A stretch of DNA of 64,000 nucleotides from CAZRCZ01 sp964598765. GTDB lineage: Bacteria; Sumerlaeota; Sumerlaeia; MVZB01; JAJFLK01. The stretch lies in NCBI GenBank assembly GCA_964598765.1, contig CAZRCZ010000021.1:35071-99070 (forward strand), given 5' to 3'. Made by a program: the position numbers and the translations under genes. The stretch's first letter is position 1, and each line of letters opens with the position of its first letter. Below are positions 8,871-15,778 of this stretch, piece by piece. A model generated the notes under the pieces. The model was given only the letters and a program-made list of their open reading frames with translations. It was not told where the DNA came from and searched no databases.

Positions 8871-9974
8871 TCATCGAGATTTGATCGTCGTCCAAACCTC
8901 ATCGTAGAGCCGCGTGTCGTTGCCTAAATCTTCGAGGTATTCCATCCTTTTCCGCTGCTCGTCGGTCGGATAGATCGCCGGATTCTCGCGGTCCTCCTTC
9001 TTGACGAGCGGAAGACTCGCGGAATTGGGAGTGGCGTAGCGGTTGAAATCGGAAAGTTTCGCCCCGGCGTTCGGATCGAGAATGAAATCCATGAACTTAT
9101 GCGCGCCGTCGGGATTGGGGGCCTTGGCGGGGATCGTCATCGCGTCAACCCATATCTGCGTTCCTTCCTTGGGAAGGACAAAACCGACGTTCTTTTCCTC
9201 ATCCATTGCGCGGACGGCGTCGCCGTTATAGACAATCGCCATCGCCGCGTTCCCCGCGACGACCTTGTTTTTCCCGCCGACGCCCCCTTCAAACCCCAAA
9301 CACTTCGCGCTCTTCTTCGCCCCCAGAATCAAATCCCCCGCCGAGCGGAGCTCGTCGGCGTTGCGCGTGTTGATCGAATGACCCTGAAATTTCAGCGCGG
9401 CGGACATCATGTCGCGCATGGAATCTATCAAAATGAAATTGCCCCGTTGCTTGGCGGGATCGAAAAGCTCGCCCCACGTCGGCTCGATTTGCGGAAATTG
9501 ATCCTTGCGATACATGATCCCCATCGTTCCCCACTGATACGGCAGACTGTATTTGTTCCCCGGATCGTAAGGAGGATTAGCGAACGCGGGATCAACGTTT
9601 TTGCGATTGGGAATTTTGTCGGCGCTGATCGGCTGGATCAATCCCAGCCGCGCCAAGAGGGGAATCGCGTGATCCGAAACGACGACGACGTCATATTGAC
9701 TCACGCCTCCGGCCTGCTGAAGTTTGGCGATCATCTCCTCGGTCGCCTCGTAAACGTCAATGCGGACCTTGATGCCGGTGAGTTTTTCAAACTCCTTCGG
9801 CAACTCCGGGTCAATGTATTCCGAATACATATAGACGTTGACCTGCCGGTGTTTTTCGGCTTTCGCGGGCTTGGCCTCGCGCTTCGAGCAGGCGCAACAA
9901 ATTATGGCTGACGCGAGGATGACAATGGACGGATGGATCAAACGTATCAAACGAAGGGAATCGCGTTCACTCAT
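8871..9974 (-). CDS. potD: Polyamine ABC transporter substrate-binding lipoprotein (PotD/PotF type)
   Basis: A 367-residue periplasmic binding protein. The N-terminus has a hydrophobic segment ending in a lipobox-like IICCACS, so it is probably a lipoprotein. The mature part follows the PotD pattern: VNVYMYSEYIDPELPKEFEK, YDVVVVSDHAIPLLARLGL, YSLPYQWGTMGIMYRKD and a C-terminal helical domain with HKFMDFILDPNAGAKLSDF. It delivers spermidine or putrescine to the PotBC permease. It is the last gene of a minus-strand run potB-potC-nucleotidyltransferase-small gene-potD. Its ATG overlaps the stop of the small gene by 4 bases, implying translational coupling. Confidence 0.93.
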   Translation of the reverse strand: MSERDSLRLIRLIHPSIVILASAIICCACSKREAKPAKAEKHRQVNVYMYSEYIDPELPKEFEKLTGIKVRIDVYEATEEMIAKLQQAGGVSQYDVVVVSDHAIPLLARLGLIQPISADKIPNRKNVDPAFANPPYDPGNKYSLPYQWGTMGIMYRKDQFPQIEPTWGELFDPAKQRGNFILIDSMRDMMSAALKFQGHSINTRNADELRSAGDLILGAKKSAKCLGFEGGVGGKNKVVAGNAAMAIVYNGDAVRAMDEEKNVGFVLPKEGTQIWVDAMTIPAKAPNPDGAHKFMDFILDPNAGAKLSDFNRYATPNSASLPLVKKEDRENPAIYPTDEQRKRMEYLEDLGNDTRLYDEVWTTIKSR

Positions 9975-10174
9975 TTGAATTCATACGTGGAGCCGCATTT
10001 TTGTTCGGCAAGTTTGCGCCAATAATCGTGATCGCTTCGCACATCGTAGGAAGGGCGATAGGGAAATTGACCCGCGTTGTAAGCCTCAAGCGCGGACCGG
10101 CGCAGATCTATGAGGATGTCGCGCATTTCCGAAATCCAACGGAGTCTTCGGTCAACTTCTCGTCCGGCGATCAT
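9971..10174 (-). CDS. Small protein of unknown function coupled to a nucleotidyltransferase
   Basis: A 67-residue charged protein (starts MIAGREVDRRLRWISEMRD) lying between the nucleotidyltransferase gene and potD with 4-base overlaps on both sides. I do not recognise the family. It has one long basic/acidic helix near the N-terminus and a Tyr/Asp/Trp-rich second half (YRPSYDVRSDHDYWRKLAE). The double overlap shows that it is a real, translationally coupled gene. Because its upstream partner has the AbiEii/MNT-type nucleotidyltransferase fold, an antitoxin or partner role is conceivable, but no known antitoxin motif is visible. Confidence 0.65.
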   Translation of the reverse strand: MIAGREVDRRLRWISEMRDILIDLRRSALEAYNAGQFPYRPSYDVRSDHDYWRKLAEQKCGSTYEFK

Positions 10175-10635
10175 TGGCGTTTCTCTTCTTCGAGTTTTCT
10201 CTTTAATCCGGCGATGTCCAATCTGTCTTTGTCCGACATCCGGCCTTCCTTTAATTTGATGATGACATCGGGGGGCGCGACCATCAAAGGTTTTCCCGCG
10301 AGGGTGAATTTGACGCTCCGATCCAAACTCCGGGCGAAATCCCCCTCGGCAAAAAGAAAATCCAGAACGAGCGCCCGGTCCTCATCCAATTTGGTGAGAC
10401 GCCGTATTCGGATATTGGAAAAATCCATGGGAAGGGCGCGTTCATGGAAATCAAGAGGCTCCATGGCGAGTTTGACCTTGGGCCAATCCTCGGGGAGAAT
10501 CAAAAGATCAATGTCTTCCGTCATTCGCGCTTCCACCCAAAGAGCGTAAGCCAAACCGCCGACCACGGCGTAGCGGATGCCTTGATCGTTCAAGGTGGCG
10601 GCGATTTGCGCCAATTCGTCAAAGAGACTTGTCAA
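10171..10635 (-). CDS. Nucleotidyltransferase-fold protein (AbiEii/MNT-like) inside the pot operon
   Basis: A 154-residue protein with a minimal nucleotidyltransferase fold. A helix (LFDELAQIAATLNDQGIRYA) precedes VVGGLAYALW and RMTEDIDLLI, the GG...DxD arrangement of pol-beta-type nucleotidyltransferases. A later VLDFLFAEGDF would carry the third acidic residue, and KPLMVAPPDVIIKLKEGR resembles the closing part of AbiEii-like domains. I place the start at TTG 10635, which overlaps the potC stop and is preceded by GGAG. The longer open frame upstream is antisense-type read-through of potC. Such proteins include toxin-antitoxin components and uncharacterised NTases; which applies is not decidable from sequence. 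Confidence 0.75.
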   Translation of the reverse strand: MTSLFDELAQIAATLNDQGIRYAVVGGLAYALWVEARMTEDIDLLILPEDWPKVKLAMEPLDFHERALPMDFSNIRIRRLTKLDEDRALVLDFLFAEGDFARSLDRSVKFTLAGKPLMVAPPDVIIKLKEGRMSDKDRLDIAGLKRKLEEEKRQ

Positions 10636-11441
10636 ATCTCCGTCCTCACGTTGAATCTCGTCATTCTCTGCAACCCCAACACCAATAGCACGGTCGCAAG
10701 GAAAATCAAAGTTGAGAGGGCGTGGATTTCGGGCGCGATGCCGCGCCGCAATGAAGCGTAAATGTAAATCGGCAAGGTCGTGGATTGCGGGCCGGCGGTG
10801 AAAAAGCTGATGATGAAATCGTCCAGCGAGAGAGTGAAGGCGAGGAGCGCGCCGGCGGCGATCCCCGGCATGAGAAGCGGGAGCGTGACGCGCCGGAGCA
10901 GGGTCGCCGTGTCGGCGTAAAGATCGCGCGCGGCCTCCTCGATTTCGCTTCCAATGGTCGCCAATCGGCTTTCCACGACCAAGGCGACAAAAGCGATTTG
11001 GAACGTGACGTGCGCGACGATCATCGTCAACAATCCCGGCTCGAAGAGGGAAAGAATGGAGCGTAGCGCGCCGAAGATCACCACCAAAGCGGAAGCGAAA
11101 ATAATGTCGGGCGAGACGACCGGAAGATAGACCATGAAATCCAAATAGCCCCGGAACCATCGCGGCCATGGAAATCGCCCGACGCCCAACGCCAAGAGCG
11201 TTCCGAGGAAAGTTGCAATGATCGTTGAGACGACCGCCAAGATGAGCGTGTTTCGCGCCGCTTCAAGGATCAATTCGTTCTGAAAGAGATTGCGATACCA
11301 ATCGAACGTCCATCCCTTCCAGACGAATCCGGCGCGCGAGGCGTTCACCGAGAAGACGGCCACGGCGATCATCGGCAGGTAAAGAAAAACCAACGCGGCC
11401 AGCGCGACGCATTTGAAAAATGGATGCGAGCGAGCGTTCAT
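10632..11441 (-). CDS. potC: Polyamine ABC transporter permease PotC
   Basis: A 269-residue inner-membrane permease with about six membrane segments. FFKCVALAALVFLYLPMIAV at the start and the EAA loop (EIEEAARDLYADTATLLRRV followed by PLLMPGI) fit the PotC/PotI family. It pairs with PotB to form the channel of the spermidine/putrescine importer. The start at ATG 11441 overlaps the potB stop in an ATGA, and the stop overlaps the TTG of the nucleotidyltransferase gene, so all are tightly coupled. The function call is secure at family level; substrate preference is inferred from the PotD-type binding protein in the same run. Confidence 0.92.
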   Translation of the reverse strand: MNARSHPFFKCVALAALVFLYLPMIAVAVFSVNASRAGFVWKGWTFDWYRNLFQNELILEAARNTLILAVVSTIIATFLGTLLALGVGRFPWPRWFRGYLDFMVYLPVVSPDIIFASALVVIFGALRSILSLFEPGLLTMIVAHVTFQIAFVALVVESRLATIGSEIEEAARDLYADTATLLRRVTLPLLMPGIAAGALLAFTLSLDDFIISFFTAGPQSTTLPIYIYASLRRGIAPEIHALSTLIFLATVLLVLGLQRMTRFNVRTEI

Positions 11442-12349
11442 GGCGTCTGTTCCTTTCTCTGGTTTGCGCGGCCAAGGATAAACAGACCCATTAACGTGAG
11501 GACCATGACTCCCAGACTGATCGCCGAGCCGAACGGCCAATCGCGGCTCGGACCGAATTGTTGTTGAATCAGATTGCCGACGAGCATGGTCTTGGAACCG
11601 CCGAGCAAATCAGGCACGACGAAGATCCCGATGGCCGGAACGAACGTCAGAATGATGGACGCGATCAATCCCGGCAAAGTCTGGGGAAGAATAGCATGGC
11701 GAAAGATGCGAGGGCGCGAGGCATAAAGGTCCCGCGCCGCCTCGACCAGCGTCCAATCCATCCGCTCGACGCTCGCGTAAATCGGCAGAACGGCGAACGG
11801 TAGTGAATAACTCAACATCCCGATGTAAACCGCGAACGGACCGGGATAGAGGGCGGAATTTTCGGGAATCAGACCGAGAGCGCGCGCGATTCTCGCCAAG
11901 GGGAGGCGATGATCGAGCAGGAGCATCCAAGCGCTGGTCCGGATGACCAGATTCGTGCAGAGCGGAATCGCCGTCACCGCCAGCCATAGATAGCGCGTGC
12001 GCGGCGGTCGCTCGGCGATGAAAAACGCGAGCGGATAAGCAAACAAAAGCGAAAGAATCGTCGTCACGAGCGCCATCCAAGCGGTGCGCCCGAGGATGCG
12101 GAGATAATCCGCCGACCAGCCGAATGTCCCGAATCCGAGGAGTCGGCGGAAATTTTCCAGCGTGAGATTCCACTCGATTGTTCCGTCGGCGTTGCGTTGC
12201 AGGAATCCGATCATGGCGACCAACACCGAGGGAACCACCAGAAAAAACATCAACCACGCCAAGGGAATCGCCAAGACGGCTAAACCCCGCGCGAGAAGGC
12301 TTCGCGTTTCAATCAGTTCGCCTTGAAAAATCAACCGATCCCGTCGCAT
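11438..12349 (-). CDS. potB: Polyamine ABC transporter permease PotB
   Basis: A 303-residue permease, the first gene of the pot run. It has a long first membrane segment (LAVLAIPLAWLMFFLVVPSV), further segments typical of PotB, and the EAA loop DWTLVEAARDLYASRPRIF. The ATG at 12349 (MRRDRLIFQGEL) was preferred; the longer open frame upstream runs through the divergent T-box leader. The gene is transcribed away from leuA. The ATPase gene potA is not adjacent but about 10 kb away on the same strand. Confidence 0.9.
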   Translation of the reverse strand: MRRDRLIFQGELIETRSLLARGLAVLAIPLAWLMFFLVVPSVLVAMIGFLQRNADGTIEWNLTLENFRRLLGFGTFGWSADYLRILGRTAWMALVTTILSLLFAYPLAFFIAERPPRTRYLWLAVTAIPLCTNLVIRTSAWMLLLDHRLPLARIARALGLIPENSALYPGPFAVYIGMLSYSLPFAVLPIYASVERMDWTLVEAARDLYASRPRIFRHAILPQTLPGLIASIILTFVPAIGIFVVPDLLGGSKTMLVGNLIQQQFGPSRDWPFGSAISLGVMVLTLMGLFILGRANQRKEQTP

Positions 12350-12374
12350 GAACGCCACCAATCTTGTTAAATTC

Positions 12375-12403
12375 TTGACGCGAAACCCCTTTTCGCCTAT
12401 AAA
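12375..12403 (+). promoter_or_regulatory. Predicted promoter of the leuA T-box transcript
   Basis: TTGACG (12375-12380), a 17-base spacer and TATAAA (12398-12403) make a good sigma-70-type promoter. It points into the T-box leader, with transcription expected to start near 12410. It overlaps the region just upstream of the divergent potB gene. Confidence 0.7.
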
Positions 12404-12409
12404 GTAAAG

Positions 12410-12767
12410 CATTGAAAGCGGCGGATTTCCCAGCAGGAAATGCCGGCGTTCTTTGGAAACAATTTGAATCGCGTGGATGAGGACCAGTAGGGCGCGAGCC
12501 GCGCCTTGAGAGAATTGCCGGTTGGTGCGAGGCAACGGGCGGCGCGTCCGAACTCCCCTCGGAGCGGGATCGGGGAAAGGGAGCCATCGGCTCCGCGAGT
12601 AGTCGGTTCCGGTTGGCCGCCGTTAAAGGGCCGGCCGTTAGCAGGCCAAAATGAAGGGTAAAATTCCTCTGAGTCATTTTTGGGGAATTTTGCCGAATCA
12701 GGGTGGTATCGCGGAAAATTTTCTCGCCCCTGAACGATGGAGATCGTTCGGGGGTTTTTGATTTTTA
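12410..12767 (+). promoter_or_regulatory. T-box riboswitch leader, predicted tRNA-Leu specificity, controlling leuA
   Basis: The canonical T-box sequence appears as AGGGTGGTATCGCGG at 12700-12714. Stem I features precede it: GATGAGGACCAGTAG (12476-12490), then an AGAGAATTGCCGG...GGTGCGA apical region (from about 12510). The specifier loop reads GAA followed by CTC (12553-12555), a leucine codon. The TGGT bulge (12704-12707) would pair with an ACCA tRNA end, consistent with the A discriminator base of tRNA-Leu. A Rho-independent terminator follows, so uncharged tRNA-Leu binding should favour the antiterminator and leuA expression. The signals are seen in sequence; the mechanism is established for the family. 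Confidence 0.9.
12727..12767 (+). terminator. T-box-controlled intrinsic terminator
   Basis: CCCCTGAACGAT and ATCGTTCGGGGG form a 12-bp stem (one wobble pair) with a 4-base loop, followed by TTTTTGATTTTT. It competes with the antiterminator that contains the T-box motif just upstream. Confidence 0.9.
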
Positions 12768-12776
12768 AGGAGGATT

Positions 12777-12937
12777 CACCACGGAGGCACGGAGAGGTCG
12801 CTGGTCAAATTGAAGTGATTGAGAAAATTGACCGATTGGGGAGCAAAAATATCACCGCAGAAAAGGAATCTAAAGATGCTTTTATTTTCTGCGACTCTCA
12901 TTCGCATTGAAACTACCTCTCTGTGTCTCTGTGGTGA
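12777..12937. repeat. 8-nt-ladder hairpin element (copy C) between the T-box and leuA
   Basis: A 5' arm CACCACGGAGGCACGGAGAGG-type (12777-12797) and a 3' arm (12917-12937) are imperfect reverse complements. They enclose a loop of about 120 bases with a smaller internal hairpin (CGCAGAAAA...TTTTCTGCG). It begins directly after an AAGGAGG (12767-12773) that looks like a displaced ribosome-binding site. leuA itself uses a second site further down. Confidence 0.85.
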
Positions 12938-12972
12938 AATATCCGTGGTAAGAAATTGAAGGAGCAACAGCC

Positions 12973-14526
12973 ATGAAAAACAAAATCATCATCTTCGACA
13001 CAACCCTGCGCGACGGCGAGCAATCGCCCGGCGCGACGATGAACATCAAGGAGAAGCTGGAGGTCGCGCATCAGCTCGCGCGGCTCGGCATTGACGTCAT
13101 GGAGGCCGGATTTCCGATCAGTTCGCCCGGCGATTTCGAGGCGGTTAATCTCATCGCGCGCGAGGTCGAGGGTCCGGTGATCTGCGGCCTTGCGCGGGCG
13201 CAAAAACCCGACGTCATCAGCGCGGGAGAAGCCATCGCTCCGGCAAAAAAACGCCGGATTCACACCTTCATCGCCACGAGCGATCTGCACATGGAGAAAA
13301 AATTGCGCCTGACGCGCGGGCAGGTCGTCGAGGCCGCCGCCGAGGCGGTGAAGTTCGCGCTCAGTTTTACCGACGACGTGGAATTTAGTTGCGAGGATGG
13401 AAGCCGGACCGAGCACGATCACATGTGCGAGTTGGTTCAGGCGGCGGTTGAGTCTGGCGCGATGACGATCAACATTCCCGACGCTGTCAGCCACCCCCTG
13501 CCGGATGATTACGCCTCCCGGATCCCACAGCTTCGCCGCTATGCTCGCGGGATCGAAAAATGCGTCATCTCCGTCCATTGCCACGACGATCTTGGATTGG
13601 CCGTCGCCAATTCGCTGGCGGGGATCATGGCCGGCGCGCGGCAGGTCGAGTGCACGATCAACGGCATCGGCGAGCGCGCGGGGAACGCGAGCATGGAGGA
13701 AATCGTCATGGCTTTGCGGACCCGCGCCAACTACTTCAATCTCGACACCGGCATCAACGCCCGCGAAATTTACAAGACCTCGCGCTTGGTGAGTCGGATC
13801 ACGGGGATGCGCGTCCAGCCGAACAAGGCGATCGTCGGCGCGAACGCCTTTGCCCACGAGGCGGGCATTCATCAGGACGGCGTCATCAAGGAGCGGCGCA
13901 CCTATGAAATCATGGAGCCGGAACACGTCGGTTGGATCGGCGAGTCCATGGTCATGGGGAAACACAGCGGCCGGGCGGCGTTCAAGCAAAGGCTCTTCGC
14001 GCTGGGGTTCACGAACCTCGGTCCGGAGGAAATCAACCGCGCCTTCAAGCATTTCAAGGAGCTTTGCGACCGCAAGAAGGACATTTACGACGAGGACATT
14101 TACGCGCTGGTCGAGGAGGAACTCGCGCGCGCGACCGATTCCTACGAGGTGGATTATCTCACGGTCACCAGCTCGACGAAGGAAAAGCCGCACGTGGAAA
14201 TGAAAATCCGCAAGGGAGACGAAATTCTGTCCGTCACCGTGGACGAAGGGGACGGGCCGATTGACGCGCTTTTCAAGGGATTGGATCGTATCCTCGACAT
14301 GAAGATTCGGTTGCTGGAATATGGCATCGAGGCGCTGACGGCGGGCAAGGACGCGCAGGGGCGCGTCAACGTCCGCATGGAGATCGAAGGGCGCGAGGTT
14401 CGCGGCCAAGGGGTGGACACCGACATTATCCTTGCGTCGGTGAAGGCGTATCTCTCCGCCGTGAACCGTTATCTCCTCACGCGCGACGTGGCAGTCTTCT
14501 CCGGCGCGACGAACATGACGCCGTAG
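12973..14526 (+). CDS. leuA: 2-isopropylmalate synthase
   Basis: A 517-residue enzyme of normal length for the LeuA type. It condenses acetyl-CoA with 2-oxoisovalerate, the first committed step of leucine synthesis. The TIM barrel opens with IIIFDTTLRDGEQSPGATM, the DTTLRDGEQ signature of the HMGL-like superfamily. The metal-binding HCHDDLGLAVANS and the NGIGERAGNASMEE signature follow. The C-terminal regulatory LeuA domain (about residues 390-510) ends in VSVK-type repeats typical of leucine feedback. The start ATG is preceded by GAAGGAG at 12957-12963. Expression is expected to be governed by the upstream Leu T-box. Confidence 0.97.
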   Translation: MKNKIIIFDTTLRDGEQSPGATMNIKEKLEVAHQLARLGIDVMEAGFPISSPGDFEAVNLIAREVEGPVICGLARAQKPDVISAGEAIAPAKKRRIHTFIATSDLHMEKKLRLTRGQVVEAAAEAVKFALSFTDDVEFSCEDGSRTEHDHMCELVQAAVESGAMTINIPDAVSHPLPDDYASRIPQLRRYARGIEKCVISVHCHDDLGLAVANSLAGIMAGARQVECTINGIGERAGNASMEEIVMALRTRANYFNLDTGINAREIYKTSRLVSRITGMRVQPNKAIVGANAFAHEAGIHQDGVIKERRTYEIMEPEHVGWIGESMVMGKHSGRAAFKQRLFALGFTNLGPEEINRAFKHFKELCDRKKDIYDEDIYALVEEELARATDSYEVDYLTVTSSTKEKPHVEMKIRKGDEILSVTVDEGDGPIDALFKGLDRILDMKIRLLEYGIEALTAGKDAQGRVNVRMEIEGREVRGQGVDTDIILASVKAYLSAVNRYLLTRDVAVFSGATNMTP

Positions 14527-14551
14527 GACAAGTGAACGCATTGGAGACGCT

Positions 14552-14728
14552 ATGATGGTCCGTGTCGTAATCCTGAATTGCTTCTCCGGGCACGGGGAGG
14601 TCGGAACGTTGGACATGATTCGACGGATTGAATTGTCACGGGCGAGTTTCCCGAATTTAATCGTTCCTCAATCCTCAGTTCTTGACGTCCAAGCCTCGAA
14701 TCACCAAGCCAAGCGAAAGGAATTTTGA
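14552..14728 (+). CDS. Possible small ORF after leuA
   Basis: A 58-codon open frame starting ATGATG with GGAG about six bases upstream. The predicted peptide (MMVRVVILNCFSGHGEVG...) has no motif I recognise and no signal peptide. The leader-like position between leuA and the next gene, and the ribosome-binding site, are the only support; it may be spurious. Confidence 0.2.
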   Translation: MMVRVVILNCFSGHGEVGTLDMIRRIELSRASFPNLIVPQSSVLDVQASNHQAKRKEF

Positions 14729-14735
14729 GTATCAA

Positions 14736-15650
14736 ATGGTAAGGATGAGAACCTGTATTCTCTTTCTATTCTGGAGCGCCGCCGCGATGGACAGAGCGTT
14801 CATTCGCGCGGCGGAGACCCAGGGCCCCGATGCCCCGCTCACCGTCATGACCTTCAACGTCCTTTGCTCGTTTTGCGATCCGGCGAATTTTGATCCTTGG
14901 AGCGAGCGGCTGGATTATTTTCACGACATCTTCGAACGGCACAAGCCCGACCTGATCGGGTTGCAGGAAATTTCCAAGGGGAGCGAGGTCGCGGAATTCG
15001 TCGCGCGGAATCCGGCTTATGAAGCGATCTATTACCGCGACGAGGCTCCCCCCAACCGCGAATATCCCGACGCGACGATTCTCTATCGCCGCGAGCGGGT
15101 CGAGGTCTTGGAGCGCGGCGTTTATTGGTTGAGCAAGGAGCCGGACAAGGCTTGGTCCAAGGGTTGGGCCAAGGTTCAGTTTTGGCGGTTGGTGGTCTGG
15201 GCGCGGATGAAGGACAAGAGTAGCGGACGCGAGTTTTATTTTTCCACGACCCACTTCGACAACAACACTCCGAATCAGGAGATGAGCGCGCCGCTGGTCT
15301 TGGATCGCGTCGCGCCGTGGGCCAAGAAAATCCCCTGCATCGTCACCGGCGACTTCAACTCCAAACCCGACTCCAAGGCTTACCGAATTTTGATGGGCGG
15401 AAAAGAAAATGTCGGATTCAAACTGGTCAACACCTCCGATCTTGCCGGCGCGCCGACGATTGACGCGCGCCAGAATCCCAAACCCGAATTTCATCCCGAT
15501 TCAGGAATTGATCACGTCTTTCTCGCCGATCCGAGCGGCGTCAAGGTCGAACAATGGATCGTTGATATGAATGTTTACGGTCCGAAGAATCGCTACCCCT
15601 CGGATCATTTTCCCGTGGTGGCTAGGCTCAGGTTTTCCGGGGGGAATTAA
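14736..15650 (+). CDS. Exported endonuclease/exonuclease/phosphatase-family hydrolase
   Basis: A 304-residue protein with a signal-like N-terminus (MRTCILFLFWSAAAM). The rest is an EEP (DNase I-like) fold: TVMTFNVLC, DLIGLQEIS (catalytic Glu), FSTTHFDNN, IVTGDFNSKPDS (catalytic Asp/Asn) and DHVFLAD plus YPSDHFPVVARL (catalytic His) are all present. Exported members of this fold cleave phosphodiesters in nucleic acids, lipids or inositol phosphates; the substrate here is unknown. The start could be ATG 14736 or 14745; I chose the first because AAAGGAA lies upstream. The stop codon TAA is part of hairpin element D. Confidence 0.85.
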   Translation: MVRMRTCILFLFWSAAAMDRAFIRAAETQGPDAPLTVMTFNVLCSFCDPANFDPWSERLDYFHDIFERHKPDLIGLQEISKGSEVAEFVARNPAYEAIYYRDEAPPNREYPDATILYRRERVEVLERGVYWLSKEPDKAWSKGWAKVQFWRLVVWARMKDKSSGREFYFSTTHFDNNTPNQEMSAPLVLDRVAPWAKKIPCIVTGDFNSKPDSKAYRILMGGKENVGFKLVNTSDLAGAPTIDARQNPKPEFHPDSGIDHVFLADPSGVKVEQWIVDMNVYGPKNRYPSDHFPVVARLRFSGGN

Positions 15651-15752
15651 ACACAAAGACACAAAGAAGGCACGAAGAACTCAAAGCTTGAGATTCTTCC
15701 TTTTATTTTGACCATCGTGGTCCTTGTGCCTTCTTTGTGTCTTTGTGTTTAA
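15647..15752. repeat. 8-nt-ladder long hairpin element (copy D)
   Basis: The arms 15647-15678 and 15721-15752 are inverted repeats matching at 30 of 32 positions, built from ACACAAAG octamers. They enclose a 42-base loop. The element overlaps the stop codon of the upstream EEP gene and precedes the GH13 gene on the same strand. Confidence 0.92.
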
Positions 15753-15778
15753 TTGAACGGCCAAATTGAGTTGATCTC

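Noticed and set aside
10171..11169. A 332-residue fusion of the nucleotidyltransferase with upstream sequence
   Set aside because: The upstream part is an off-frame reading of potC; the TTG at 10635 with GGAG and a 4-base overlap is the better start.
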